This document shows positions 24,454 through 33,860 of a stretch of 64,000 nt of DNA, piece after piece. The first letter of the stretch is position 1; every line of letters starts with the position of its first letter. The notes under the pieces were generated by a model that made no database searches, was not told the DNA's origin, and saw only the letters and a program-made list of their open reading frames with translations. The DNA comes from a bacterium. GTDB lineage: Bacteria; Bacteroidota; Ignavibacteria; Ignavibacteriales; Ignavibacteriaceae. Both the position numbers and the translations under genes were made by a program. Location of the stretch: the NCBI GenBank assembly GCA_016716565.1, contig JADJWC010000003.1, positions 310,001-374,000 on the forward strand. Reading direction: 5' to 3'.

Positions 24454-26926
24454 TCGTATCCGCTGAGATTAAATTAATAAAAAGTTTATATGCGCCTTCA
24501 ACACCAGCTGGTAGTTGTCGGAAAAAAGACAGTCCAGTATAAATAAAAATTCCTTTACCATAGTTTGAAATCAATATTGATCCTCTTTTAACATCTTCGC
24601 CTGTATCATTCATTTCCAAAAGCGGAGTGAATTTTTCATCCCACTCATTGGGGAAATACAAACCTCTTTCCTGAATCCATCCGTTAAAATCATTTTCAGA
24701 TATTTTAAATGGATAATTCAGAACTGAATTTTCATTATTAATTATTTTGACAGGTGAATCCTCTTCAGTCACACGGTCTCTCGAGATTGTTAATTTGTAT
24801 GGAGAAGGATCAGCGAGCATTTCGCCAAGTGTGTTGTATTGAACGATGAGAGTGCCGCCATTCTGCACAAAATTCAGAAGATTCTGCTGATCAGTCGAAA
24901 GTCTTTGATAAGTATTGTACGCACGAATGCCTGTGATAACGACATCATAATTTTGGAGTAATTCTGCAGTGATTGGTTCATTTGTGAAAACATCAACCAT
25001 GTATTCCAAATCTTTCAGCAATTCCGGTATTTTGTCACCGGAGCCCATTATGTATGCGATTTTTTGCAGAGTTTTTTGTGGAAGATCAAGCTTTAAAATT
25101 TTTGCCGAAGCAATTGGTAAAACAATCTGAGGCTGAATATGTGGATACTCAATTGTTTTAAGACTGTGCGTAAATAATTTTTCGCCAATTTCAGCTTGAG
25201 CTTTTATCCCTGCCAAATTATCATTATTGATTGACTTAATCCTGAATTTAAATTCTTGCTCCTGTCCTTTTTCTGAAAATGCGAATTGGTAAGTCGATGG
25301 AGAAATATCCCATCCCTCAGACGGAGTAATTTTCAATATCCCATTCGAATTACTTTTCATACTTTTCACAAAGACTGTTATTTCTTTTTCTTCTCCATTC
25401 TTTAACAAGTATAAATCTTTGTCAAAGCTGATAACAACTTGAGGCACAATTTCAATTCTCTTGTAAACTTCACCTTCTACGGGATCATTTTTTCTGAAGA
25501 AGACAGGAATTTTCAAACTAACTTCGGTCCCAAATAATTCAAAGTTGAATGTTGAGTAGATCGGGTAATCAGATTTCGGATTTCCAATTAAGTTTTGATC
25601 TTTAACTGTGTGAATGTCTTTATGATGTCCATCTTTTAGCCAGTAAGGCTGACTATATGCCTTATTCGAAGGAATAGAAATTTTTCTTTCTATCGAAAGC
25701 ATTTCACCCTTTACAAGAATGGAGTTGAGTAATGAATCTTTAGTTTGATAATCAATTGAGATTGACTTTAAAATTATTGGAGCATCTGACCTCACGACAA
25801 ATCCAGCTTTGACTAATTTTTCAGTTCCAGGTGATAGAAAATTTTCCTCGGTTACGACTTCAGCCCAGATTCCGGCACAGGATTTTATTACATTCATAAG
25901 TTCAATAGATTTTACGCCGACCCAATATTTGTCTCTCAGCTTCTGAAGTTCAGAATAAGCTTTTACTAAAAGTGGAAGTATCGCGGATGGATTTTCAAAA
26001 TCAAATTCTGTTTCAGCTTGTTCTAATAGCTTCGAGACATTTTCACTTCCATCGACACGATTCCAGCTCAAATCAACTCCTCGAAACAAATCGTTACTTG
26101 CTGGCTCACCATCAAGCTGAAAAAAATAATTAAATAAATTTTCACGTCTACCTGATGCACCGAAGCCCTGACTTTTATGCATTGTTCGGCTTAGTGCAGA
26201 AATTTCGGTGTAAGATCTACCAAGAAGGTTATTGTATTCACCAAAATTTATTTTGATTAACGTATCGCCGTTTATTCCCATTGAACTTAAAGCTGGTGGC
26301 CACGCATTCCAGAAAATTCTTTTTGGCTGCCATGGTTCAACATATTTTAATTGCTCTGGGAAAGATTCTTTTTTACCGGAGAGGTTAAATGCTTCAACTG
26401 CTAAAATAGCTGATGCTGTATGATGTCCATGAGTTCCTAATCCGTTGGTCGGAAATCGTGTGACGATGACGTCCGGTTTAAACTTTCTTATAACCCAAAC
26501 CACATCCGAAAGAATTTCTTCCTTGCCCCATTTTTTCAATGTCTCATCAGGAGTTTTGGAGTATCCAAAATCGACCGCTCTTGTAAAAAATTGCTCTGCT
26601 CCATCGATATTTCTTGCTTGCAGTAATTCCTGTGTTCTTATAACTCCGAGTAAATCACCTTGTTCGTCACCGATGAGATTTTGACCGCCATCACCACGGG
26701 TAAGGGATAGGTAACCAGTTCTTAAATTTTTTGAATAATTGAAGTATGATAGAAAAGCAGTGTTCTCATCGTCAGGATGAGCAGCAATGTATAAAACACT
26801 TCCAAGTGTGTTTAATTTTTTCAGAGCAATTTTTATTTCGGATGCATTCAGTGATTCGGATGGCTGGCAAATTATTACCTTTATCGAAACTAACAGTAAC
26901 AGAAAAATTTTTTTTGTCATAAACAC
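24446..26926 (-). CDS. Secreted PIG-L (LmbE-like) deacetylase with large C-terminal domains
   Basis: 826 residues. Signal peptide at 1-20. The N-terminal PIG-L domain (about 30-270) shows the zinc-binding AAHPDDE motif, RGDGGQNLIG, and GTHGHHTAS with further metal histidines. A long beta-rich region follows, then a C-terminal alpha/beta domain (about 640-800) resembling a glutamine-amidotransferase-like fold (YDVVITGIRAYNTY ... FVQNGGTLIVQYNT). PIG-L enzymes hydrolyse N-acetyl groups from GlcNAc-like sugars. Being exported, it probably acts in the periplasm or outside. It heads an operon with a 51-residue membrane protein and an SSS symporter. Confidence 0.85.
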   Translation of the reverse strand: MFMTKKIFLLLLVSIKVIICQPSESLNASEIKIALKKLNTLGSVLYIAAHPDDENTAFLSYFNYSKNLRTGYLSLTRGDGGQNLIGDEQGDLLGVIRTQELLQARNIDGAEQFFTRAVDFGYSKTPDETLKKWGKEEILSDVVWVIRKFKPDVIVTRFPTNGLGTHGHHTASAILAVEAFNLSGKKESFPEQLKYVEPWQPKRIFWNAWPPALSSMGINGDTLIKINFGEYNNLLGRSYTEISALSRTMHKSQGFGASGRRENLFNYFFQLDGEPASNDLFRGVDLSWNRVDGSENVSKLLEQAETEFDFENPSAILPLLVKAYSELQKLRDKYWVGVKSIELMNVIKSCAGIWAEVVTEENFLSPGTEKLVKAGFVVRSDAPIILKSISIDYQTKDSLLNSILVKGEMLSIERKISIPSNKAYSQPYWLKDGHHKDIHTVKDQNLIGNPKSDYPIYSTFNFELFGTEVSLKIPVFFRKNDPVEGEVYKRIEIVPQVVISFDKDLYLLKNGEEKEITVFVKSMKSNSNGILKITPSEGWDISPSTYQFAFSEKGQEQEFKFRIKSINNDNLAGIKAQAEIGEKLFTHSLKTIEYPHIQPQIVLPIASAKILKLDLPQKTLQKIAYIMGSGDKIPELLKDLEYMVDVFTNEPITAELLQNYDVVITGIRAYNTYQRLSTDQQNLLNFVQNGGTLIVQYNTLGEMLADPSPYKLTISRDRVTEEDSPVKIINNENSVLNYPFKISENDFNGWIQERGLYFPNEWDEKFTPLLEMNDTGEDVKRGSILISNYGKGIFIYTGLSFFRQLPAGVEGAYKLFINLISADTNE

Positions 26927-27184
26927 AAAATAATAAATTGAAATATTGAAAGATTTGAATTAAAATTTAATGATTAGTCCCGATAATCCAATAAAATTTT
27001 TAGGGTAAAATTTGGGATTATATCAACGGCAAAAATCCTTGATAAAATTTGATTTGGATTTTTAGCGATTTAAATGGATGAATTTCTTTCAATATCCTTC
27101 CAGATGATATCTCAGCATCTGAAGACAAAAAGCCTATATTTTCTTATATTTACATACCTTTAGAGTTAATAATTAAACAAAGTC

Positions 27185-27997
27185 ATGATTGAAATAAAAA
27201 ATGTAAAGATTGGTTCAAATCTGCCGTTTGTACTTATCGCTGGTCCCTGCGTTGTTGAGAACGAAAAAATTACTTTTTCCACTGCTGAACAAATCAAAAG
27301 CATAACTTCAAAACTCGGTATTCCATTCATATTCAAATCAAGTTATAAGAAAGCAAACAGGACAAGTCTGACTTCCTTTAAAAGTATTGGTGATGAGGCG
27401 GCAATAAAAATTCTCGGTGATGTAAAAAAGAAATTTGATGTACCGGTGCTGACTGATGTTCATTCAATAGATGAAATTGCAACTGCTGATGAAGTTGCTG
27501 ATGTTATTCAAATTCCAGCTTTCTTATGCAGACAGACAGAATTGTTGATAGCTGCAGGCCAGACTGGGAAAGCCGTGAATGTGAAGAAAGGTCAGTTCGT
27601 TGCGCCTGAGGATATGAAATATGCTGTCGAAAAAATTGAATCTACGGGGAATAAAAAAATTCTCGTGACAGAACGAGGCTCAACATTCGGTTACAATAAT
27701 CTTGTTGTCGATATGAGAGCACTGGTAATTATGAAAGAATTTGGATATCCGATTGTTATGGATGCAACTCATTCTGTTCAATTACCTGGTAGCGGAGGCA
27801 AAACCAGCGGTCAGCCGAAATTTATAAAGCCATTAGCAAAAGCTGCAGCAGCAGTCGGTATTGATGCTCTGTTTCTTGAGGTTCATCCCGATCCTAAAAA
27901 AGCATTGAGTGATGCTGAAAGTCAGTTACCTCTATCTGCTCTCGAGGAGTTACTTATTGAAGTTCAGCAAATTGATTCATTAATTAAAAAACTATAA
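27185..27997 (+). CDS. kdsA: 3-deoxy-D-manno-octulosonate 8-phosphate synthase
   Basis: 270 residues. Typical blocks: LIAGPCVVENEK, FKSSYKKANRTS (the substrate-binding KANRS-like loop), VLTDVHS, IPAFLCRQTELL, ERGSTFGYNNLVVDMR, DATHSVQLPG and EVHPDPKKALSD. It condenses phosphoenolpyruvate with arabinose 5-phosphate to form Kdo 8-phosphate for lipid A-core assembly. It heads the five-gene operon kdsA-kdsD-lptC-lptA-lptB and is divergent from the PIG-L gene, with a 258-base gap between them. Confidence 0.97.
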   Translation: MIEIKNVKIGSNLPFVLIAGPCVVENEKITFSTAEQIKSITSKLGIPFIFKSSYKKANRTSLTSFKSIGDEAAIKILGDVKKKFDVPVLTDVHSIDEIATADEVADVIQIPAFLCRQTELLIAAGQTGKAVNVKKGQFVAPEDMKYAVEKIESTGNKKILVTERGSTFGYNNLVVDMRALVIMKEFGYPIVMDATHSVQLPGSGGKTSGQPKFIKPLAKAAAAVGIDALFLEVHPDPKKALSDAESQLPLSALEELLIEVQQIDSLIKKL

Positions 27998-28038
27998 ATA
28001 GAATTTTATTTTTTATCTAAAATGATAGAAGGTTGATT

Positions 28039-29016
28039 TTGACAGAAAATGAAATTATAAAAACAGGAAGAAGCGTTGTTCGAATTGAATCTGAAGCAGT
28101 TGCAAATCTTGAGCAAAGTATAAATTCAGATTTTGTAAAAGCTGTTGAAACAATTTACAAAGCTAAAGGAAGAGTAGTTCTAACTGGAATGGGAAAGTCA
28201 GGACTAATTGCCAGAAAAATCGTTGCGACATTAAATTCAACCGGTACAGCTGCAATTTATCTTCATCCGACAGATGCACTTCACGGCGATCTTGGAATGG
28301 TGAGGAAAGAAGATGTCGTAATGATAATTTCCAAAAGTGGTTCAACAGAAGAGATCTCACGACTCTTCCCAATGTTCAAAAGACTCGGTGTGAAGATCAT
28401 TGCAATGTCTGGAAATCCTGATTCATCACTTGTAAATGAAAGTGATATCTTCCTTAACATTAGTGTAAAAGAAGAAGCCTGTCCTCACGATCTTGCGCCA
28501 ACTTCTTCAACAACAGCGACTCTTGTAATGGGTGATGCACTTTCAGTTGCACTTCTGCAAAAACGCGGATTTACAATTGAAGATTTTGCATTGCTTCATC
28601 CGGGTGGAAGTCTTGGTAAAAGATTATCTCTTAAGATTGATGAAATAATGACTAAAGGCGATGGAGTACCGATAGTGAAGGAAGATGCCTCAATAAAAGA
28701 TATCATCATCGAAATGACAAGTAAACGACTCGGAACCACCTGTGTTGTAAATAAGGAAGGCAAATTAACCGGCGTTATTACTGATGGTGATTTAAGAAGA
28801 CTTCTTGAAAAAACGATGGAAGTAAAAAATCTTGTCGCTACTGATATCATGTCAAAAAATCCGAAAGTTACCGACAAAGATTATCTGGCATCATTCGCTC
28901 TGCAAATAATGGAAAGTCACAAAATCACTTCTCTCATTGTAGCTGACCGTGATAAAAAACCCATCGGAATTGTTCATCTTCATGATCTTGTTAACCTTGG
29001 ACTTCAGAGAAGATGA
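28039..29016 (+). CDS. kdsD: Arabinose-5-phosphate isomerase (KdsD/KpsF)
   Basis: 325 residues from TTG 28039. That start is chosen over TTG 28033 because GAAGG (28028-28032) then sits at the right distance (six bases). An N-terminal SIS domain (TGMGKSGLIARKIVATLNSTG, SKSGSTEEISRLFP, HDLAPTSSTTATLVMGDAL, LLHPGGSLGKRL) is followed by two CBS domains (about 205-325). It converts ribulose 5-phosphate to arabinose 5-phosphate, the substrate of the adjacent KdsA. It overlaps lptC by four bases. Confidence 0.96.
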   Translation: MTENEIIKTGRSVVRIESEAVANLEQSINSDFVKAVETIYKAKGRVVLTGMGKSGLIARKIVATLNSTGTAAIYLHPTDALHGDLGMVRKEDVVMIISKSGSTEEISRLFPMFKRLGVKIIAMSGNPDSSLVNESDIFLNISVKEEACPHDLAPTSSTTATLVMGDALSVALLQKRGFTIEDFALLHPGGSLGKRLSLKIDEIMTKGDGVPIVKEDASIKDIIIEMTSKRLGTTCVVNKEGKLTGVITDGDLRRLLEKTMEVKNLVATDIMSKNPKVTDKDYLASFALQIMESHKITSLIVADRDKKPIGIVHLHDLVNLGLQRR

Positions 29017-29549
29017 AATATTTCCTCCTGATTTTATTTTCATTCTTAATATTTCGCTGCACTGGTAAAGATGTAAAACCACACGTAGATTCTTCATTTG
29101 TCGTTGAAGAATTACCCGCACAGGAAAGCTGGAACTCAACTGTTTTTTTTACTGATTCAGGAAAAACTCGAGCTGTGCTCACTGCCGGTCATTTACAGGT
29201 ATTTAATACAAGAAAAGAAACGATCCTCGATGCTGGTGTTAAAGTGGATTTTTTCAATGCACTTGAAATAAAAACTACGACTCTAACATCTAAACGGGGA
29301 AGAGTAGACGAAACAACAAATGATTTGTTTGCGATTGATAGTGTTGTTGCTGTCAATGACAGCGGAATTGTTGTCAAAACAAACGAATTAAAATGGCGTA
29401 ACAGTGACAAGAAAATTGTTTCAGATAAATTTGTTACAATAGATTCACCTGATGAACACATAGAAGGATATGGATTTGAATCTGATCAGCATCTTAGGAA
29501 TTATGTCATTTATAATATCACTTACATCACTAAAGCAAAACAGGAATAA
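29013..29549 (+). CDS. lptC: LptC, lipopolysaccharide export periplasmic protein
   Basis: 178 residues: an N-terminal hydrophobic signal or anchor ending in a lipobox-like cysteine (FLIFRC), then a beta-jellyroll LptC domain (STVFFTDSGKTRAVLTAGHLQVF ... SKRGRVDETTNDLFAIDSVVAVN ... DKFVTIDSPDEHIEGYGFESD). LptC passes LPS from the inner-membrane LptBFG pump to LptA across the periplasm. The lipoprotein-like start is common in Bacteroidota. The gene overlaps kdsD (ATGA) and lptA by one base. lptF and lptG are not in the window. Confidence 0.9.
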   Translation: MKYFLLILFSFLIFRCTGKDVKPHVDSSFVVEELPAQESWNSTVFFTDSGKTRAVLTAGHLQVFNTRKETILDAGVKVDFFNALEIKTTTLTSKRGRVDETTNDLFAIDSVVAVNDSGIVVKTNELKWRNSDKKIVSDKFVTIDSPDEHIEGYGFESDQHLRNYVIYNITYITKAKQE

Positions 29550-30937
29550 TGCTCCGAATATTTGCGATTACTTATTTGATATTTTTTCAGGTTTTGATCC
29601 TTGCTCAAGTTGAAGATGAGAGGATCATCGTTATTGGTGATAGTCTTGTGGGAAAATTTATTGAAGGTGAATCGATAAGAGAAGTTGTCGGTAATGTAAG
29701 ATTAAGTCAGGGAAATGTAATTGTAACATGCAATATGGCTATTCAATATCTTGCAAGGAATGAAGCGGAGTTGATTGGAAATGTTATTGCAAAACAGGAT
29801 AGTCTGACACTTCAGACAGAAAAAGGTTTCTACTACGGTAACTTAAGAAAAACCAAAAGCACCTCTGGAATTATTCTAGATGATACAAAAGTTATTTTGT
29901 CTGCAGACAGCGGCGAGTACTATTTCGATGAAGCTCGTGCTTTTTTCCAGACAAACGTAACTCTTGTTGATTCAACTACTACTCTTTCATCCGATGAACT
30001 CACATATTTTCAAAAATTGGATAAATCTATAGCCATCGGAAATGTGAATATTACCGATAAAGATAATATCATCTATGCCGATACTTTAACGCATCTTCGC
30101 AGAACAAAATACAGTATTGCCGATGGAAATGTGAGCATAAAAATTCTTCGGGATAATTTGACGATATTCGGTAATCATCTTGAAGACGATGGTCAGTTAA
30201 AATATACTTTGATTGATGAATCACCATTGCTGATGCAGATTGATACAACTTTCAACACAGAAGAAGTTGATCAGGATAGAATTTCCATTGATACACTTCT
30301 TATTAAAAGCCGGGTTATGGAGAGTTTCAGAAGTGGCTTGGATATGTTTAAAGCAACTGATTCAGTAAAAATTTTGCGTGGTGGTTTTGCTTCTCTCAAT
30401 GATTTATCAGTTTATTTCAGAGATGAAGAAAAAATTGTCACCAACAGGTTGGGTGAAGAAAGACCGAGACCGGTTATGTGGTATGAATCGTCGCAATTGA
30501 CAGGCGATTCAATTACAATTTATTTGGAAGATGGTGCGATTAAATCCCTGGTTGTTGATAGAAATGCTTTCATGCTTTCACAGAATAAAATATATCAGCA
30601 ACGATTTGACCAGACATCTTCTGACAGCGTGCAGCTTCATTTTTTTAATAACAGATTACAGAGAGCGGAATTTGAAGGTAAAGTTCAGTCAATATATTAT
30701 ATGTACGATGAGGACACACCCAACGGTCTCGTGAAATCGACTGCACAAAAAGCCCTAATTCTTTTTCAGGAAAATGAAATAAACCAGGTAAAACTATTTG
30801 GTTCACCAACAAGCGAATATCATCCTGAAATTAAAGTCGAAGGTTTAGAAAGAACATTTACTTTACCTAAATTTGTTTTACGAGAAAACAGACCTGGAAA
30901 AAAAGATTTTATAACGAACCAATCAGAAAATGAGTAA
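29549..30937 (+). CDS. lptA: LptA/OstA-like periplasmic LPS-bridge protein
   Basis: 462 residues with an N-terminal signal peptide (residues 1-20). It is much longer than E. coli LptA (about 185) and made mainly of OstA-type beta strands in two or more blocks: GDSLVGKFIEGESIREVVGNVRLSQGNVI, then GNVIAKQDSLTLQTEKG, then LSADSGEYYFDEARAFFQTNVTLVD and similar repeats. Bacteroidota commonly have this enlarged OstA-like version. It would carry LPS from LptC to LptD in the outer membrane. It overlaps lptC by one base and lptB by eight, the tightest linkage in the operon. Confidence 0.86.
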   Translation: MLRIFAITYLIFFQVLILAQVEDERIIVIGDSLVGKFIEGESIREVVGNVRLSQGNVIVTCNMAIQYLARNEAELIGNVIAKQDSLTLQTEKGFYYGNLRKTKSTSGIILDDTKVILSADSGEYYFDEARAFFQTNVTLVDSTTTLSSDELTYFQKLDKSIAIGNVNITDKDNIIYADTLTHLRRTKYSIADGNVSIKILRDNLTIFGNHLEDDGQLKYTLIDESPLLMQIDTTFNTEEVDQDRISIDTLLIKSRVMESFRSGLDMFKATDSVKILRGGFASLNDLSVYFRDEEKIVTNRLGEERPRPVMWYESSQLTGDSITIYLEDGAIKSLVVDRNAFMLSQNKIYQQRFDQTSSDSVQLHFFNNRLQRAEFEGKVQSIYYMYDEDTPNGLVKSTAQKALILFQENEINQVKLFGSPTSEYHPEIKVEGLERTFTLPKFVLRENRPGKKDFITNQSENE

Positions 30938-31667
30938 AACACTTAGAAGCGATTCACTCGTAAAAATTTATAAGAAGCGAAAAGTTGTTAACAAAGCTTC
31001 TGTTGAAGTTTCAAAGGGCGAAATTGTTGGATTACTTGGACCAAACGGTGCTGGTAAAACCACAACTTTTTATATGATAACAGGGATGATAAAACCTGAT
31101 GCTGGACGAGTTTTTCTCGATGATGAAGAGATAACAAAAATTCCTATGTATAAACGTGCACGAATGGGAATCGGTTATCTTCCGCAGGAAGCTTCAATCT
31201 TCAGACGGCTGACAGTTGAAGAAAATATTTTAGCAGTTCTTGAGATGGCAGAACTTGACAAAGATGCAAGAATAAAAAAATGTGAAACTCTGCTGAATGA
31301 ATTATCAATAACTAATATCCGAAAGAGCAAAGGATTTCAGCTTAGCGGAGGAGAAAGACGAAGAACTGAAATTGCTCGGGCACTTGCAACCGATCCAAGC
31401 TTTATCTTACTTGACGAACCATTTGCAGGAATTGATCCGATTGCTGTTGAAGATATCATGAACATAGTTGCAAATTTGAAGAACAGGGGAATAGGAATTT
31501 TAATCACTGACCACAACGTTCACGAGACATTAAGCATTGTTGATAAAGCTTACATTCTAATCGATGGAGTAATTTTCAAACAAGGAAGTGCGGATGTTCT
31601 TGCAAATGACGAGGAGGTAAAGAAATTATATCTTGGTGAAAAATTCAGATTGGATAGGTACTCTTAA
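30930..31667 (+). CDS. lptB: LptB, ATP-binding subunit of the LPS export ABC transporter
   Basis: 245 residues, standard LptB length. Walker A GPNGAGKTTTFYMITG, Q-loop LPQEASIFRRLTVEENI, signature LSGGERRRTEIARALA, Walker B SFILLDEPFAGIDPIAV and the H-loop ITDHNVHET. It powers extraction of LPS from the inner membrane with LptF and LptG (not encoded here). Its 3' end overlaps the end of the convergent murU-like gene by 23 bases. Confidence 0.97.
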   Translation: MSKTLRSDSLVKIYKKRKVVNKASVEVSKGEIVGLLGPNGAGKTTTFYMITGMIKPDAGRVFLDDEEITKIPMYKRARMGIGYLPQEASIFRRLTVEENILAVLEMAELDKDARIKKCETLLNELSITNIRKSKGFQLSGGERRRTEIARALATDPSFILLDEPFAGIDPIAVEDIMNIVANLKNRGIGILITDHNVHETLSIVDKAYILIDGVIFKQGSADVLANDEEVKKLYLGEKFRLDRYS

Positions 31668-32391
31668 AATTTGCTAAAAGCTTCTCAGCAACTTTTAAGT
31701 TATTAATCTTCCCAACATCAATCCATTCATTCTCATTGTGGACATAACCAAAAATCTTTTCTTCCCTTGCAGCTGTCATGTAAAACTCGACTAACGAAAA
31801 AACATTTTTTTCGGGAAAGTATTTAAAAATATTTGGATCGATTATCTGGATACCGCTGAATGACATTGCCTTTAATTTAGTTGGAGAATTCCTGGAAATA
31901 ATTTTTTCCCCTGTTTTTTCGTTTGTCCATCCGCCGAGAATATTATTTTCATCAAATAGAAATTTGCGGGAAGATTCTCTTTCTTGAACCGCTAAAGTTG
32001 CAATGCTATTAGAATCAATGTGGAAGTCCATCAGCTTTTTCAAGCTGATGTTTGAAAGTATATCAACATTGTAAACCAGGAATGGTTTTCCATCTGAAAA
32101 AAAGTGTGACGCTTTTTTTAATCCGCCGCCGGTATCTAATAACAAATTGCTTTCGTCAGAGATTTCAATTTTGCAGTTGAAAAAATTTTTCTGTTCGAGA
32201 TAATTTTTTATCTGCTCAGCATAATGATGCAAGTTTATTATAATCTGATCAAATCCTTCTGATTTTAGTTTGTTGATTTGAAGTTCGAGGAGAGTTTTGT
32301 CCTTAATCCTTATTAATGCTTTTGGGGTTGAATCTGTAAGTGGTTTTAATCTTGTACCGAGTCCCGCAGCGAGAATCATCGCACGCATCAC
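31645..32391 (-). CDS. Nucleotidyltransferase, N-acetylmuramate-1-phosphate uridylyltransferase (MurU)-like
   Basis: 248 residues with the sugar-1-phosphate nucleotidyltransferase fold: MILAAGLGTRLKPLTDSTPKAL (nucleotide loop with the G-x-G-T-R-x-x-P pattern), YNVDIL (metal aspartate), and WIDVGKINNL at the C-terminus. It overlaps the stop-start junction of the next gene upstream (ATGA), a kinase resembling AmgK. In Pseudomonas, AmgK and MurU form the pair that recycles MurNAc to UDP-MurNAc. The pairing here makes MurU the most likely identity, although other sugar nucleotidyltransferases are possible. Confidence 0.8.
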   Translation of the reverse strand: MMRAMILAAGLGTRLKPLTDSTPKALIRIKDKTLLELQINKLKSEGFDQIIINLHHYAEQIKNYLEQKNFFNCKIEISDESNLLLDTGGGLKKASHFFSDGKPFLVYNVDILSNISLKKLMDFHIDSNSIATLAVQERESSRKFLFDENNILGGWTNEKTGEKIISRNSPTKLKAMSFSGIQIIDPNIFKYFPEKNVFSLVEFYMTAAREEKIFGYVHNENEWIDVGKINNLKVAEKLLANFKSTYPI

Positions 32392-33860
32392 AGATTTCCT
32401 TTTTTATTGATCTGCGTGTGATTCAATGAAACATCGACTTTAAAGTTTTTCGTGATATGCTTGGCAAGATTTTCAGCACAGTAAACAGAGCGATGCTGTC
32501 CACCAGTGCAACCGAAGTTTATCATCAGATTTTTGAAACCACGTTCTGAATAATTATTAACTGCTGCATCAACGATTGAATAAACAGATTCTAAAAAGTT
32601 TTTTACATTACTTTTATTTTTCAGGAAGTTAATTACATTTTCATCTTGTCCGGTGTTATTGACGTACTCCGGATATCGTCCTGGATTTTCAAGTGAGCGG
32701 CAATCAAATACAAAACCTCCGCCATTGCCTGAAAAGTCTTTTGGAATTCCATTCTTGTATGAGAAACTATTGATTGTAACTTTTAGTCTATTGCTAGACG
32801 CTTTCAAGTTCAGATTTTTCAATTCTTCATTTACTAAAATTGAATCAACCACTTTCGTGAGTTCAGGAAGATATTTGGGAATATGATTTTTTTCAGACAG
32901 CCACTGAAGATTCTTCAACGCAAAAGGAATGCTCGACAGGAAATGAGATTTATTTTCATAATATCCTCTGAATCCATAAGCACCGAGTGTTTGCATCAGT
33001 CTTATCAAAACAAAACCATAATAATATTTTAAAAAACTTTGACTTTTGACTTTTTCAGCCGGAGGCTGATCAGCCTTTGGATGAGACTTTTGACCTGCCT
33101 GAACTAGATAATATTGCAATAATTCATCTCTAATCTGCGGGGATAAATTTACTTTCGCTTGAAATAAAAGCGATGCAACATCATACTGCAGTGCTCCTTT
33201 TTTTCCTCCCTGGTAATCGATAAAATAAAGCTGGTCGTTACAGATTAAAATATTTCGCGACTGAAAATCACGATACATAAAATATTTTGCATCAGCAGAA
33301 AGAAGAAACTTTGAGAAAGCATGGAAATCATCTTCCAATTTCTGCTCATCGAAAGGAATTTTTGCCAGCTTAAGAAAGTAATATTTGAAATAGTTTAAGT
33401 CCCAAATAATTGACTGCTTATCAAATCTATTTCTCGGATAACAAACTGAATAATCCAATCCTTTGTTGCCATCTATCTGAAATTTGAGCAGATGAGTAAG
33501 AGAGTCTTTGTAATAGTCAATTGTTTTTTTTGATATTCCACCCTGCGAGATTTCCTTTTCAACAATAGAAAAAAGAGTTGTATCTCCGAGGTCTTCAAGG
33601 AGGTAAACATTTTCATTTAACTGCTGAGAATAAAGTTTCGGAACATTCAAACCTCTTTTGAGAAAATGTTTGGTGAATGTTATGAAAGCTTTGTTCTCTT
33701 TCTTCTCCGGATTGAAAACTCCAATAGCACTTTTTTGTTTGCCTGATATTCTGAAATATTTTCTGTCTGAACCTGATTGGACTAATGGTTGAAAATCTAC
33801 CACTTCTTCATTTGCCCAATCTTTAAAAAGCTTGATAAGTTTTTGACGTGTATTTGTCAT
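32388..33860 (-). CDS. AmgK-like sugar kinase fused to a RapZ C-terminal domain
   Basis: 490 residues in two parts. Residues 1-345 are an aminoglycoside-phosphotransferase-like kinase with LLEDLGDTTLF, the catalytic loop MYRDFQSRNILI (Asp198) and the metal aspartate FIDYQGG (Asp215), matching anomeric MurNAc/GlcNAc kinases. Residues 358-485 are a RapZ C-terminal domain with CRSLENPGRYPEY and FGCTGGQHRSV. In E. coli this RapZ half binds glucosamine 6-phosphate and controls GlmZ turnover. The RapZ N-terminal ATPase domain is absent. Fusion of a recycling kinase with an amino-sugar sensor domain suggests control of the kinase by wall metabolites. It overlaps its murU-like partner by four bases. 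Confidence 0.82.
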   Translation of the reverse strand: MTNTRQKLIKLFKDWANEEVVDFQPLVQSGSDRKYFRISGKQKSAIGVFNPEKKENKAFITFTKHFLKRGLNVPKLYSQQLNENVYLLEDLGDTTLFSIVEKEISQGGISKKTIDYYKDSLTHLLKFQIDGNKGLDYSVCYPRNRFDKQSIIWDLNYFKYYFLKLAKIPFDEQKLEDDFHAFSKFLLSADAKYFMYRDFQSRNILICNDQLYFIDYQGGKKGALQYDVASLLFQAKVNLSPQIRDELLQYYLVQAGQKSHPKADQPPAEKVKSQSFLKYYYGFVLIRLMQTLGAYGFRGYYENKSHFLSSIPFALKNLQWLSEKNHIPKYLPELTKVVDSILVNEELKNLNLKASSNRLKVTINSFSYKNGIPKDFSGNGGGFVFDCRSLENPGRYPEYVNNTGQDENVINFLKNKSNVKNFLESVYSIVDAAVNNYSERGFKNLMINFGCTGGQHRSVYCAENLAKHITKNFKVDVSLNHTQINKKGNL

